12,596 nt of DNA from Christensenellaceae bacterium (GTDB lineage: Bacteria; Bacillota; Clostridia; Christensenellales; UBA1750): assembly GCA_031287285.1 (NCBI GenBank), contig JAITTC010000212.1:1-12596 (forward strand), given 5' to 3'. Positions 12,310 to 12,596 of this stretch are shown in pieces; the stretch's first letter is position 1, and every line of letters begins with the position of its first letter. The notes under the pieces were generated by a model. That model saw nothing but the letters and a program-made list of their open reading frames with translations. It had not been told where the DNA came from and did not search any database. Position numbers and translations under genes: made by a program.

Positions 12310-12596
12310 AAAAGTTGCTAGCGTTGCTCCTTTGTGGCTGCCTGCTGTTTCTTTGCGCCTGCGCGGCTGGCAGTTTAGAGGGAACGCCCGCGGGCGCGCG
12401 GCCCGAAACGATCGACGGCGAGAAGCTCTACCCGGACTTCCCTAAAAGGGCGGCCGTGGCGGCGCAGCTCAACGAGCGCCTCGCGCGTATAGAGGATGCA
12501 AAGTCGGCGGAAGCGCTGCAGGAGGCCTACGACGAGCTTCTGCACATCGCGTTTGTGTATGTGATGGGGCCTTATAATCTGGCCAATTTCTATGCG
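12306..12596 (+). CDS. Predicted lipoprotein, N-terminal part (partial at right edge)
   Basis: The frame is open for 97 codons to the window end. It begins with a lipoprotein signal: MKK, a hydrophobic core, and LCAC with Cys19 as the probable lipidated residue (Cys17 is an alternative). A Gly/Ala/Pro tether follows. Residues about 40-97 are helical and charged (FPKRAAVAAQLNERLARIED, then AYDELLHIAFVYVMGPYNLANFYA). That pattern loosely resembles the N-terminal helical part of M3-family oligopeptidases, but the zinc motif would lie outside the window, so this is only a guess. AAGGAGGG lies eight bases upstream, and the start overlaps the hisC stop as ATGA. Confidence 0.8.
   Translation, partial: MKKLLALLLCGCLLFLCACAAGSLEGTPAGARPETIDGEKLYPDFPKRAAVAAQLNERLARIEDAKSAEALQEAYDELLHIAFVYVMGPYNLANFYA

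Overview
The window looks like a high-GC member of the Clostridia (Bacillota), possibly from an anaerobic or gut community. The evidence is a two-permease Lpl/YtcP-type carbohydrate importer encoded without its own ATPase, a YesN-type response regulator, a folate-family ECF substrate-binding subunit under a tetrahydrofolate (THF) riboswitch, strong Shine-Dalgarno sequences, and rho-independent terminators. No rRNA, tRNA, CRISPR array, insertion sequence or phage gene was seen. The species cannot be named from this sequence.

Region 1 (1-5165) is a carbohydrate-uptake locus. A membrane sensor gene, cut by the left edge, is read leftward from a well-formed promoter. Divergent from it is a three-gene operon: a large lipoprotein solute-binding protein (659 aa), then two permeases. 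A perfect GC-rich hairpin lies between the binding protein and the first permease, and a rho-independent terminator follows the second permease. The convergent gene 5163-6008 encodes a short CheY-AraC response regulator. The sensor and the regulator flank the transporter on the same strand, so they may form one two-component pair split around its target. The substrate is unknown because no glycoside hydrolase is present.

Region 2 (6009-9849) holds a YdiF-like ABC-F ribosome-associated ATPase. It is followed after 38 bases by a YwrD-type gamma-glutamyltransferase-family acylase that probably starts at TTG.

Region 3 (9846-10680, minus strand) is a FolT-like ECF S component. Its leader contains a clear THF riboswitch with matching P2, P3 and P4 helices and a covarying pseudoknot. 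Its stop codon overlaps the stop of the acylase gene tail to tail.

Region 4 (10680-11232) has no credible gene but is unusually rich in inverted repeats. Positions 10999-11116 fold on paper into a closed four-way junction. Three consecutive hairpins of one shared design follow: arm, GA, two pairs, tetraloop, two pairs, GA, arm. The array ends 27 bases before hisC, so if transcription starts upstream of it, hisC has a long structured 5' leader. This is the best candidate here for something undescribed.

Region 5 (11233-12596) is hisC (histidinol-phosphate aminotransferase), coupled through an ATGA overlap to a lipoprotein gene that runs off the right edge.
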